A DNA stretch of 64,000 bases, from the NCBI GenBank assembly GCA_041685045.1, contig JAWLGP010000002.1, positions 1-64,000 of the forward strand. Direction: 5' to 3'. Origin of the DNA: Thiohalomonas sp041685045. Lineage in GTDB: Bacteria > Pseudomonadota > Gammaproteobacteria > Thiohalomonadales > Thiohalomonadaceae. The notes below the pieces were generated by a model. It was not told the origin of the DNA. It made no database searches and saw only the letters and a list, made by a program, of their open reading frames with translations. Shown one piece after another: positions 36,966 to 43,941 of this stretch; the first letter of the stretch is position 1; every line of letters begins with the position of its first letter. The translations under genes were made by a program, and so were the position numbers.

Positions 36966-38804
36966 ATGGATGCGCACACAAGCCCCCCGGAGGCGGATTT
37001 CCGGTCTCTGCACTACACCGCGGACGGATATCTGCCCATCGAGGATTACGGGCTTATCGGCGATGGCGCCGCTGCCGCCCTGGTGGGGCGCGACGGAGCC
37101 GTCGCCTGGCTGTGCGCTCCCCGCTTCGACGACCCGCCGCTGTTCTGCGGGCTGCTGGACGCCCGCCGGGGCGGGGCCTTCACCATCGCCCCGGAACGGC
37201 TCGACGAATCCCGTCACTACTACGTGCCGGACACCGGCGTCCTGGTCACCGAGCTGGGCGGACCGGACGGGGTAGTGCGGGTCACCGATGCGCTCACCTT
37301 CCGCACCGGTGCCAACCTGAACGAGGGGGGGCGGGCGGCGCGGGGCGAGTTGCTGCGCACGGTCGAGGTGCTGGCGGGGGAGGTGGCGCTGCGGGTCGAG
37401 CTGGCACCGCGCGGCCGGGTCGAGGCCGAGCCCCACGGCGAAGGGCTGCGCCTCCGCACCGGCCACGGGCTCGACCTGCGCTTCGGTGCCACCCTGCCCA
37501 TCCAGGGACTGCATAACCGCTACCGGCTGGCCGCGGGCGAGCGGGCCCATTTCATGCTTCGCTGGGCACCGGGCTCCTACCGCTACGACCCGATCTCCCA
37601 CGACGAGGTGCTCCAGGCCACGCTCTCCTCCTGGCGCCGCTGGATCGCCTGTCTCGACTATGACGGGCCCCAGGCCTCCCTGGTGCGCCGCTCGGCGATA
37701 ACCCTGAAACTGCTGGACAACTTCGAGAACGGCGCCATCGTCGCAGCCCCCACCTCGTCTTTGCCGGAATCGATCGGCGGTGTCCGCAACTGGGACTATC
37801 GCTACACCTGGGTGCGCGACGCCGCCTTCTCGGTCTACGCCCTGCGGGGGATCGGCCTCACTGCCGAGGCCCAGGCCTTCCTCGCCTGGATACTGGACGA
37901 TGTGGAAAACCCCGGCCGCCCGCGGGTGCTGTACGACCTGGACGGAGGCAAGCCACCTCCGGAACGGGAGGATGGGGAACTGGAGGGCTATCGCCGCTCG
38001 GCGCCGGTGCGCTGGGGCAACGGCGCGGTGGAGCAGCGCCAGCACGACGTATTCGGCGAGATCCTCGATTGCGCCTACCAGTGGGCCAACCGCGGCGGTC
38101 GGATCACTCCCCACCTTTGGGGGTACCTGCGGCAGTTCGTGGAGCAGGCGCGCGTGGAGTGGCGCCAGCCCGACCACGGCATCTGGGAGGTGCGCACCTC
38201 CGGCCACCCGTTCACCTACTCGGCCGCCCTGTGCCAGGTCGCCCTCGACCGCGGTGCACGGCTGGCCGAGCGGCTGAGCCTGCCCGGCGACGTCAGCGGT
38301 TGGCGGGCGGATGCCGAGGCCATCCGCAACGCCATCCTGAACGACGCCTGGAACCCGCAGCAGAACGCCCTGACGGAACACCTGGGCGGCGGCTGGCTCG
38401 ACGCGAGCCTTTTGACCCTGCCGCTGCGGCGGGTGGTCCCCTTCGATCACCCGCGCATGCTGGCCACCGTGGAGGCCGTCCGGCAGCGGCTCGGGGCCGG
38501 CGACGGCCTGCTCTACCGCTACATCCCGGACGAGTCGCCGGATGGGCTGCCGGGACACGAGGGGGCGTTCCTGCTGTGCAGCTTCTGGTTGCTGGACAAC
38601 CTCATTGGGCAAAGGCGGCTGGATGAGGCCCATGCGCTCTATGAGCGCCTGTGCGGGCGTGCCAACGACCTGGGGCTGCTGCCGGAGCAGATCGACCCTG
38701 CCAGCGGCGCCTTTCTCGGCAACTTTCCCCAGGCCTTCAGCCACGTGGGGCTCATTGCCAGCGGCCGCAATCTGGCGCGGGCCAAGCAGGACGAGCCGGC
38801 GTGA
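36966..38804 (+). CDS. Glycoside hydrolase family 15 protein (glucoamylase/trehalase-like)
   Basis: A 612-residue protein. N-terminal beta-domain starts with YLPIEDYGLIGDGAAAALVGRDG, typical of the bacterial GH15 group; the catalytic (alpha/alpha)6 barrel includes SIGGVRNWDYRYTWVRDAAF, the family hallmark, and GIWEVRTSGHPFTYS with a likely catalytic Glu. No signal peptide, so cytoplasmic; likely hydrolyses glucosides such as trehalose or oligosaccharides to glucose. The stop overlaps the GTG start of the next gene (glucose-6-phosphate dehydrogenase), so released glucose may be directed toward the pentose phosphate path. Confidence 0.9.
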   Translation: MDAHTSPPEADFRSLHYTADGYLPIEDYGLIGDGAAAALVGRDGAVAWLCAPRFDDPPLFCGLLDARRGGAFTIAPERLDESRHYYVPDTGVLVTELGGPDGVVRVTDALTFRTGANLNEGGRAARGELLRTVEVLAGEVALRVELAPRGRVEAEPHGEGLRLRTGHGLDLRFGATLPIQGLHNRYRLAAGERAHFMLRWAPGSYRYDPISHDEVLQATLSSWRRWIACLDYDGPQASLVRRSAITLKLLDNFENGAIVAAPTSSLPESIGGVRNWDYRYTWVRDAAFSVYALRGIGLTAEAQAFLAWILDDVENPGRPRVLYDLDGGKPPPEREDGELEGYRRSAPVRWGNGAVEQRQHDVFGEILDCAYQWANRGGRITPHLWGYLRQFVEQARVEWRQPDHGIWEVRTSGHPFTYSAALCQVALDRGARLAERLSLPGDVSGWRADAEAIRNAILNDAWNPQQNALTEHLGGGWLDASLLTLPLRRVVPFDHPRMLATVEAVRQRLGAGDGLLYRYIPDESPDGLPGHEGAFLLCSFWLLDNLIGQRRLDEAHALYERLCGRANDLGLLPEQIDPASGAFLGNFPQAFSHVGLIASGRNLARAKQDEPA

Positions 38805-40168
38805 TTCGCCGGCTGGTGATCCTGGGGGCAGCGGGGGATCTGAGCGCGCGTTACCTGCTGCCGGCCCTGGCCCGGCTGTTCGAGCTGGAGCGGCTGCCAT
38901 CCGACTTCTCGGTGCTCGGCGTCTCCCGCGAGCCGTCGAGCGACGCGGCCTTCCGCCGGCAGATGGCCGAAGCGCTTGCGCTTCACGCCGCGGACGTCGC
39001 CCCCTCCGCCCGCGAGGCGTTGCTCTCGCGCCTTGGCTATGGCCAGTCCGACGTCACCGACGCGGCGCAGCTCTCGCGGCTGCTGCAACCGGCCGGTGAG
39101 CCCCGGCTGGTCTACCTGGCCCTGCCCCCCGCCGTCTATTGGCCCACCATCGAAGCGCTGTGCGGTGCGGGCCTGGCGCCGGGCAGCCGGCTGGTGATCG
39201 AAAAGCCGTTCGGTCGGGACCTCGCCTCCGCCCGGGACCTCAACCGCCTCATCGCCGAGCGCCTCGGGGAGGCGGCGGTGTTCCGCATCGACCACTTCCT
39301 TGGCATGGGGACGGTGCAGAACATCCTCGGGCTGCGCTTCGCCAACCGGCTGTTCGGGACGCTGTGGAACGCGACCCATGTGGAGCGGGTGGCGATCGTC
39401 TGGGACGAAACCCTCGCCCTGGAGGGGCGCGCCGGCTACTACGACGCCACCGGGGCGCTGCTCGACATGATCCAGAACCATCTGCTGCAGCTGCTCTGTC
39501 TCGTCGCCATGGAGCCCCCGGTCACCCTTGGCGAGCGCGACCTGCGGGACCGCAAGCTTGACGTGCTGCGGGCGGTGCGCCGGTTCGATCCCGACGAGGT
39601 GGCGCGCCACACCCGGCGCGCCCGCTACGTGGCGGGGCGCAGCGGCGGGCGGGCGGTGCCGGCGTACGCCCTGGAAGCGGGCGTCGACCCGCAACGGGGC
39701 ACCGAAACCTTCGCCGAAGTGTGCCTGTTCGTCGACAACTGGCGCTGGGCCGGCGTGCCCTTCCTCCTGCGCAGCGGCAAGGCCCTGGCCCGCGACCGGC
39801 GCGAGATCGCCGTCCATTTCCGCCCGGTGCCCCACCTCGCCTTCGAGGAGAACGCAGCGGTTCCCAACGTGTTGCGCCTGGAACTGGACCCGGAGCGGAT
39901 CGCCCTGCACCTGAACGCCACCGGCCCCGGCGACCGCTTCGAGCTGCGGGAAGTCGTCCTGGACAGCCCGGTGGACACGCCAGCCATGCCCGCCTACAGC
40001 CGCCTGCTGCTCGATGCGCTGCACGGAGACTGCACCCTGGCCATCCGCGGCGACGAGGCCGAAGAGGCTTGGCGCATCGTCGAGCCGATCACCGACGCCT
40101 GGCAGGCGGGCCGCTCGCCTCTGCTCGAGTACCCGGCCGGTTCGGCGGGGCCTGCCGACCCCGCCTGA
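38801..40168 (+). CDS. zwf: Glucose-6-phosphate dehydrogenase, divergent subfamily
   Basis: A 455-residue NAD(P)-dependent dehydrogenase for glucose-6-phosphate. N-terminal Rossmann motif VILGAAGDLSARYLLPAL; substrate-site region FRIDHFLGMGTVQNIL near residue 160, where most family members have HYLGKE; then WNATHVERVAIVWDE and a C-terminal LFVDNWRWAGVPFLLRSGK segment. The usual Lys of the substrate-site motif is Met here, which fits a divergent subfamily known in some high-GC bacteria. GTG start overlaps the GH15 stop (GTGA). Substrate specificity should be treated as uncertain. Confidence 0.85.
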   Translation: MIRRLVILGAAGDLSARYLLPALARLFELERLPSDFSVLGVSREPSSDAAFRRQMAEALALHAADVAPSAREALLSRLGYGQSDVTDAAQLSRLLQPAGEPRLVYLALPPAVYWPTIEALCGAGLAPGSRLVIEKPFGRDLASARDLNRLIAERLGEAAVFRIDHFLGMGTVQNILGLRFANRLFGTLWNATHVERVAIVWDETLALEGRAGYYDATGALLDMIQNHLLQLLCLVAMEPPVTLGERDLRDRKLDVLRAVRRFDPDEVARHTRRARYVAGRSGGRAVPAYALEAGVDPQRGTETFAEVCLFVDNWRWAGVPFLLRSGKALARDRREIAVHFRPVPHLAFEENAAVPNVLRLELDPERIALHLNATGPGDRFELREVVLDSPVDTPAMPAYSRLLLDALHGDCTLAIRGDEAEEAWRIVEPITDAWQAGRSPLLEYPAGSAGPADPA

Positions 40169-40435
40169 ACCCGTGAGAATGTCCGTGGGAGAGGGATGGG
40201 CGCGAGCAAGCCATCCGCAACGCTCCGGAGTAGGCGATCCCCGCAGTAGCGGCGGGCGTCGGCGCGAGCTGGCTTTTTTGGGGGCTCGGCTTCATGTGGT
40301 CCGTCGTCGTGCCGCTGGTACTCGGAATCGGAGTATTCTTACTGTTTTCCGCCGCACTGGCCGCTGCCGGTCGGTGATCGCCACGCACGTTTGTTTTCGA
40401 TTCCGTCCATATCGGGGTGGTGAGCTCGCACACTT
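40169..40435. other. Gap with a short hydrophobic frame, no confident gene
   Basis: About 270 bp. A + strand frame at 40234-40377 encodes a hydrophobic stretch (ASWLFWGLGFMWSVVVPLVL and onward) ending in a stop; from the ATG at 40294 it would be 27 residues. It could be a tiny membrane protein or the tail of a decayed gene. Nothing else recognised. Confidence 0.3.
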
Positions 40436-40690
40436 CTATCGATAGATTTCCCGGCCATGCCCTACCTTCAGCACGAGCACTATCACCTGCCCATCATCAA
40501 TCTCGTAAATGACCCGGTAGTTCCCCACGCGGATGCGGCGCAACCCGTTCAAGTCTCCTTTCAGAGCCGTCCCGCGCCAGGGGTTTTCCGCCAAACCGTC
40601 AATTGCTGTAGCCAGTCGGTGCCGATCGGGTTTGTCGATGCCGGCTAACTCTTTGGCTGCAGTGTTCTTAATCTTTATCGAGTAGTTCAC
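40436..40690 (-). CDS. RelE/ParE-family toxin
   Basis: An 84-residue protein of the RelE/ParE fold: MNYSIKIKNTAAKELAGI, then NPWRGTALKGDLNGLRRIRVGNYRVIYEIDD and a C-terminal VLKVGHGREIYR. These are the RelE residue patterns for ribosome-dependent mRNA cleavage. It overlaps the upstream RHH antitoxin gene by 23 bp, the standard antitoxin-first arrangement. Confidence 0.9.
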   Translation of the reverse strand: MNYSIKIKNTAAKELAGIDKPDRHRLATAIDGLAENPWRGTALKGDLNGLRRIRVGNYRVIYEIDDGQVIVLVLKVGHGREIYR

Positions 40691-40889
40691 GCTTTACGTC
40701 GTCCCAGTCGAGCAGCGGATCTGAAGGGTCCAGGAGCCTTTGCGCGGCATCGGAGAGATCGTCGAAATCCTCAAGGTAGCGTTCTACCGCCTGACGCACG
40801 AGTTCTGCCCGGGGCCGGTGCAACTGCTCGGCCGCACGGTCGAGCGAAGCGGCAAGTTCGTCGGGTAGGCGGGTGCTGATCTGTGCCAT
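40668..40889 (-). CDS. Ribbon-helix-helix antitoxin
   Basis: A 73-residue protein with an N-terminal ribbon-helix-helix (ISTRLPDELAASLDRAAEQLHRPRAELVRQAVERYL) that would bind the operon's operator, and an acidic C-terminus (DFDDLSDAAQRLLDPSDPLLDWDDV) for toxin neutralisation. First gene of a two-gene module with the RelE-like toxin. Confidence 0.88.
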   Translation of the reverse strand: MAQISTRLPDELAASLDRAAEQLHRPRAELVRQAVERYLEDFDDLSDAAQRLLDPSDPLLDWDDVKRELLDKD

Positions 40890-41117
40890 TGAGGTGAACT
40901 CCGGCGGGATTCATTGAATCCCATTCTAGTCCAACGCTCTGCCGGGGACAATCATTCCGGGAGCAGCCACCCTGACTTACGGTCCGTGTTGATCGGCGAC
41001 GCCTTCCACCCCTGTCCGGGGATGGCTGTCTCTTGGGGTTCGCGTTGGGGTATAACGGTTGATGAGTACGGTTGTCATGGCACCGAAAGTCTCTTTCGGA
41101 TAAGGGAGAGAAAGCAA

Positions 41118-41501
41118 TTGGACCACTATCAGCAAGGCAGTGAGATTCTGGAGGAGATGCTGGGGAGCGAGCGTGCACAGGCGATCCAGGCACGCTTTCG
41201 CGCTCTCAGCCCGACCTTCGAAAGGGAGGCCGTTTCGGTGGTGTTCGGTCGCACCTGGAGCCGGGACGCTATGGATCGCAAGACCCGTTCGCTCTGCAGC
41301 ATCGGCATCCTTTCCGCGTTAGGTCGGACCAATGCGCTACGGGTCGTGTTCGAACTGGCGATTAAGAATGGCGCAACCCTGGATGAGATCACCGAGGCGT
41401 TGCTGCAGGTTGGTATTTACGCCGGTTACCCGGCGGCGCTCGACGCGCTGACGGTTTTGGACAGTCTCCTGCCCGAGCTCGGAGAGGGGCCGCAGCCGTG
41501 A
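41118..41501 (+). CDS. Carboxymuconolactone decarboxylase family protein
   Basis: A 127-residue all-helical protein with the CMD/AhpD-like pattern: FEREAVSVVFGRTWSRDAMDRKTRSLCSIGI split by a conserved MDRKTRSL segment and ending ITEALLQVGIYAGYPAALDAL. One Cys remains of the CxxC pair of AhpD, so thiol peroxidase activity is unlikely. TTG start at 41118 is chosen because GGGAGAG lies 7 bp before it and the size then matches the family; the frame extends upstream without a good start. It overlaps the following monooxygenase gene by 4 bp. Confidence 0.8.
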   Translation: MDHYQQGSEILEEMLGSERAQAIQARFRALSPTFEREAVSVVFGRTWSRDAMDRKTRSLCSIGILSALGRTNALRVVFELAIKNGATLDEITEALLQVGIYAGYPAALDALTVLDSLLPELGEGPQP

Positions 41502-41821
41502 CCGCAACCCGCCCTGCGAGCACGCCCAAGCCGCCGTACTATGCGGTGATTTTTACGTCGGTACGCACGGAAGGCGACTGCGGTTATGCCGAAGCAGGCC
41601 GTCAAATGATCGAGCTGGCGTGCAAACAGCCCGGCTTCCTGGGATTCGAGTCGGCGCGGGACGGGCTTGGCATCACGGTCTCCTACTGGGAGAGCCTGGA
41701 GGCAATTCGGGCCTGGAAGGAGCACGCGGAACATCGGGAGGCCCAGGAGGGGGCCTCGCTGTGGTACGCGCATTTTCGTGTGCGTGTATGCCGGGTTGAG
41801 CGGGAGTATGGGTGGCCGTAG
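41498..41821 (+). CDS. Antibiotic biosynthesis monooxygenase (ABM) domain protein
   Basis: A 107-residue ferredoxin-like fold protein: YYAVIFTSVRTEGDCGYAEA, PGFLGFESARDGLGITVSYW and IRAWKEHAEHREAQ are the ABM-domain positions. Members oxidise quinone-like or haem substrates, or are stress proteins, and the substrate here is unknown. GTG start overlaps the stop of the upstream CMD gene (GTGA), so the two are translated together. Confidence 0.85.
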   Translation: MTATRPASTPKPPYYAVIFTSVRTEGDCGYAEAGRQMIELACKQPGFLGFESARDGLGITVSYWESLEAIRAWKEHAEHREAQEGASLWYAHFRVRVCRVEREYGWP

Positions 41822-41857
41822 GTCGGAAGTCCGGTTTTTCAATCGCGGGAAGTAACG

Positions 41858-42862
41858 ATGTATACGGACGAAGATATCGCAGATGCCGTAGCCGCCGGCG
41901 TGCTGCCGGACGAGGTTGCCACCGCCTTCCGGGCGCATGTGGCCAAACTGCGGCGCACATCGGCGGTGGACGAGGAGCACTTTCGCCTGGTGAGCGGCTT
42001 CAACGACATCTTTGTCGTGATCGCCTGTCTGCTGCTTCTGACGTCGGTGGCCTGGATTGGCGCGGCAGTGGCGCCATGGGTCGGGGCGGCTGCTACCGGC
42101 TTTGCGGCGTGGTTGCTAGGCGAGTTCTTCGTGCGCAAGCGTCGCATGGCACTGCCCGCGATCATGCTGCTGCTGGCGTTTGTCGGCAGTATCTTCATGG
42201 CGGTTTTGCTGCTCGGGGATGTCCTCTACGGCAGATCGGAAACCACGATCGCCATCGCCAGTGCGGCTGCGGCGGTGGCCGCGTGGCTGCACTGGTTACG
42301 GTTTCAGGTTCCGATTACCGTCGCGTCGGGCGCCGCCGCCGTGGTCGGCACGCTGATTGGTCTGCTGTTCGCCATCGTTCCCGACGCAAGGGCCTGGACG
42401 AACGGCATCCTGCTGGGCGCCGGGGTAGTGGTGTTCTGGTGGGCGATGCAGTGGGATATGGGCGATCCGGTACGGCAAACACGGAAGTCGGACGTCGCGT
42501 TTTGGCTCCACCTGTTGGCCGCGCCAATGCTGGTGCACCCGGTGTTTTCGTCGCTGTCGGTGTTTGGCGGCCAGATTGGCCCTATGCAGGCGGTGGGAGT
42601 GGTGGCGCTCTATGTCGTGATCGCGGCGGTTTCGCTGTTTGTCGACCGTCGGGCGCTGATGGTTTCGGCGCTCGCCTACGTGCTATACGCCTTCAGCGCC
42701 TTGTTGAAGCACTACGGTTTCGTCAACTTCAGCTTTGCGATCACCGCTTTCGTCATCGGCTCCGCCTTGCTGCTTCTCTCCGCGTTCTGGCACCCGGCAC
42801 GTGCGCTGGCGCTACGCGCGGTTCCCAACACGCTGCAGATGCGACTCCCTCCTTCCCGATGA
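41858..42862 (+). CDS. DUF2157-like integral membrane protein
   Basis: A 334-residue protein. A soluble N-terminal helix bundle (YTDEDIADAVAAGVLPDEVATAF) precedes about eight to ten transmembrane helices from residue 50 on, the layout of DUF2157/DUF4401-type proteins. Function unknown. A degenerate fragment of a paralogue lies at 20474-20625 next to cas3. Its end faces the small minus-strand gene at 42901, with an inverted repeat in between. Confidence 0.75.
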   Translation: MYTDEDIADAVAAGVLPDEVATAFRAHVAKLRRTSAVDEEHFRLVSGFNDIFVVIACLLLLTSVAWIGAAVAPWVGAAATGFAAWLLGEFFVRKRRMALPAIMLLLAFVGSIFMAVLLLGDVLYGRSETTIAIASAAAAVAAWLHWLRFQVPITVASGAAAVVGTLIGLLFAIVPDARAWTNGILLGAGVVVFWWAMQWDMGDPVRQTRKSDVAFWLHLLAAPMLVHPVFSSLSVFGGQIGPMQAVGVVALYVVIAAVSLFVDRRALMVSALAYVLYAFSALLKHYGFVNFSFAITAFVIGSALLLLSAFWHPARALALRAVPNTLQMRLPPSR

Positions 42863-42864
42863 TG

Positions 42865-42894
42865 GCTTGGCAGGCGGGCGGCGCCGTGCCAAGC
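42865..42894. terminator. Inverted repeat between convergent genes
   Basis: GCTTGGCA at 42865-42872 pairs with TGCCAAGC at 42887-42894 around a 14-base GC-rich loop. It sits just past the stop of the DUF2157-like gene and before the stop of the opposing gene. No T-run follows, so termination is plausible but not certain. Confidence 0.45.
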
Positions 42895-42900
42895 GAGCGA

Positions 42901-43101
42901 TCAATGCTTGGTGAGGGGGTCGCTCAAGCGCCGGATTTGGTCCCGCCGGCGCTCAATCAGCTGCGACAGGAGCCGTCGGGCCAGCTCGTCATCTTCGCTG
43001 CCGTTGGATTCGTGATGCGCGCGCCGGAGAAGTTCCTCCAGTTCGGCGAGGTCCTGCTCCAGTTGATGGCGGCTCCAATTGATTGATTTTTTTAGCTGCA
43101 T
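42901..43101 (-). CDS. Small charged coiled-coil protein, unknown function
   Basis: A 66-residue protein (MQLKKSINWSRHQLEQDL...) predicted to be a long amphipathic helix with heptads of Leu (LAELEELLRRA, ARRLLSQLIERRRDQIRRL). Start at 43101 follows GGAGAAAAGGA. No family recognised; stands alone between the DUF2157-like gene and lexA. Confidence 0.6.
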   Translation of the reverse strand: MQLKKSINWSRHQLEQDLAELEELLRRAHHESNGSEDDELARRLLSQLIERRRDQIRRLSDPLTKH

Positions 43102-43245
43102 TCCTTTTCTCCGTGTGCCGTCACAGCTCCTAACCATCCAAGTATGGACCACTAACCGACGATCTGCTTCCCGATTCGGTCGCTTGTTCTGGTTAGCCAA
43201 TACCGGTCATCTGCCGCGCATGCGACTCATCGTGACTGCCGCGCG

Positions 43246-43863
43246 CTAATAGCGGCGCATCTGCGCAATCAGGACGCCCTGGATTGCGACCTGTCCGGGT
43301 CGATAGCTCTGGGTGGCGAAGGCCGGATTGGCGGGGTGTAGCAGAACGGCGTCCGGGCGCTGTTCGATGCGCTTGAGGGTGGCCTCGCTGCCATCGATGA
43401 GCGCCACCACCACCTCGCCGTTGCGTGCGTGCGTGCGCGGTTCGATGACCACCCAGTCGCCATCGAGAATGCCCTGCTCGATCATCGACTCACCGCGCAC
43501 CCGCAGTACGTAGGCGTTCGGGTTGACGCACAGCGTCTCCGGGACCTCGATCGGCTCCGGGTTTTCCAGCGCCTCGATCGGCCGTCCGGCGGCGATATAG
43601 CCGAGCCAGGGCAGACAGTGCCCCCGCTCCAGGGACGGTGTCGTCAGGCGTACCCCGCGCTGACGGCCATCCTGCGGCTCCACCAGCCCGGCCTCGACCA
43701 GCGCCTGCACCTGCTTGTGCAACGAACCGCGCGACCGAAGGCCAAGGACATCACACAACTCGTCCAGGCTGGGCGGGTGGGGGAACGGGTGGCTGCGGAG
43801 AAGCGTGTACAGTTCGCGCTGACGGCGGGTGAGGGCGCTCAGGCGGGGATCGTCGTCGTGCAT
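43246..43863 (-). CDS. lexA: LexA repressor
   Basis: A 205-residue SOS repressor. N-terminal winged helix (LTRRQRELYTLLRS, LCDVLGLRSRGSLHKQVQAL), an Ala92-Gly93 self-cleavage site in YIAAGRPIE, and the catalytic pair Ser126 (GESMIEQG) and Lys164 (EATLKRIE). The recognition helix differs from the Escherichia type, so the operator may differ too. Divergently transcribed from the mrfA-like helicase gene; the 78-bp gap contains a GAAC-N7-GAAC direct repeat (43917-43931). Confidence 0.92.
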   Translation of the reverse strand: MHDDDPRLSALTRRQRELYTLLRSHPFPHPPSLDELCDVLGLRSRGSLHKQVQALVEAGLVEPQDGRQRGVRLTTPSLERGHCLPWLGYIAAGRPIEALENPEPIEVPETLCVNPNAYVLRVRGESMIEQGILDGDWVVIEPRTHARNGEVVVALIDGSEATLKRIEQRPDAVLLHPANPAFATQSYRPGQVAIQGVLIAQMRRY

Positions 43864-43916
43864 GCCGTTCCTTCATTGTTGTTGGTTGTCCGGCGCTTCG
43901 GATAATATCGCGAAGA

Positions 43917-43931
43917 GAACGAAAGGAGAAC
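43917..43931. promoter_or_regulatory. Candidate LexA-type direct repeat GAAC-N7-GAAC
   Basis: On the minus strand this reads GTTC-N7-GTTC, the form of the alphaproteobacterial SOS box. It lies between divergent lexA and mrfA, 11 bp before the mrfA start, and overlaps its AAGGAG ribosome site, so part of the match may be coincidence. A weaker match, GTTC-N7-GTTG, occurs at 43867-43881. Confidence 0.35.
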
Positions 43932-43941
43932 AAGTCGCCCC

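Noticed and set aside
36951..38900. A 649-codon minus-strand frame
   Set aside because: Antisense shadow of the GH15 gene.
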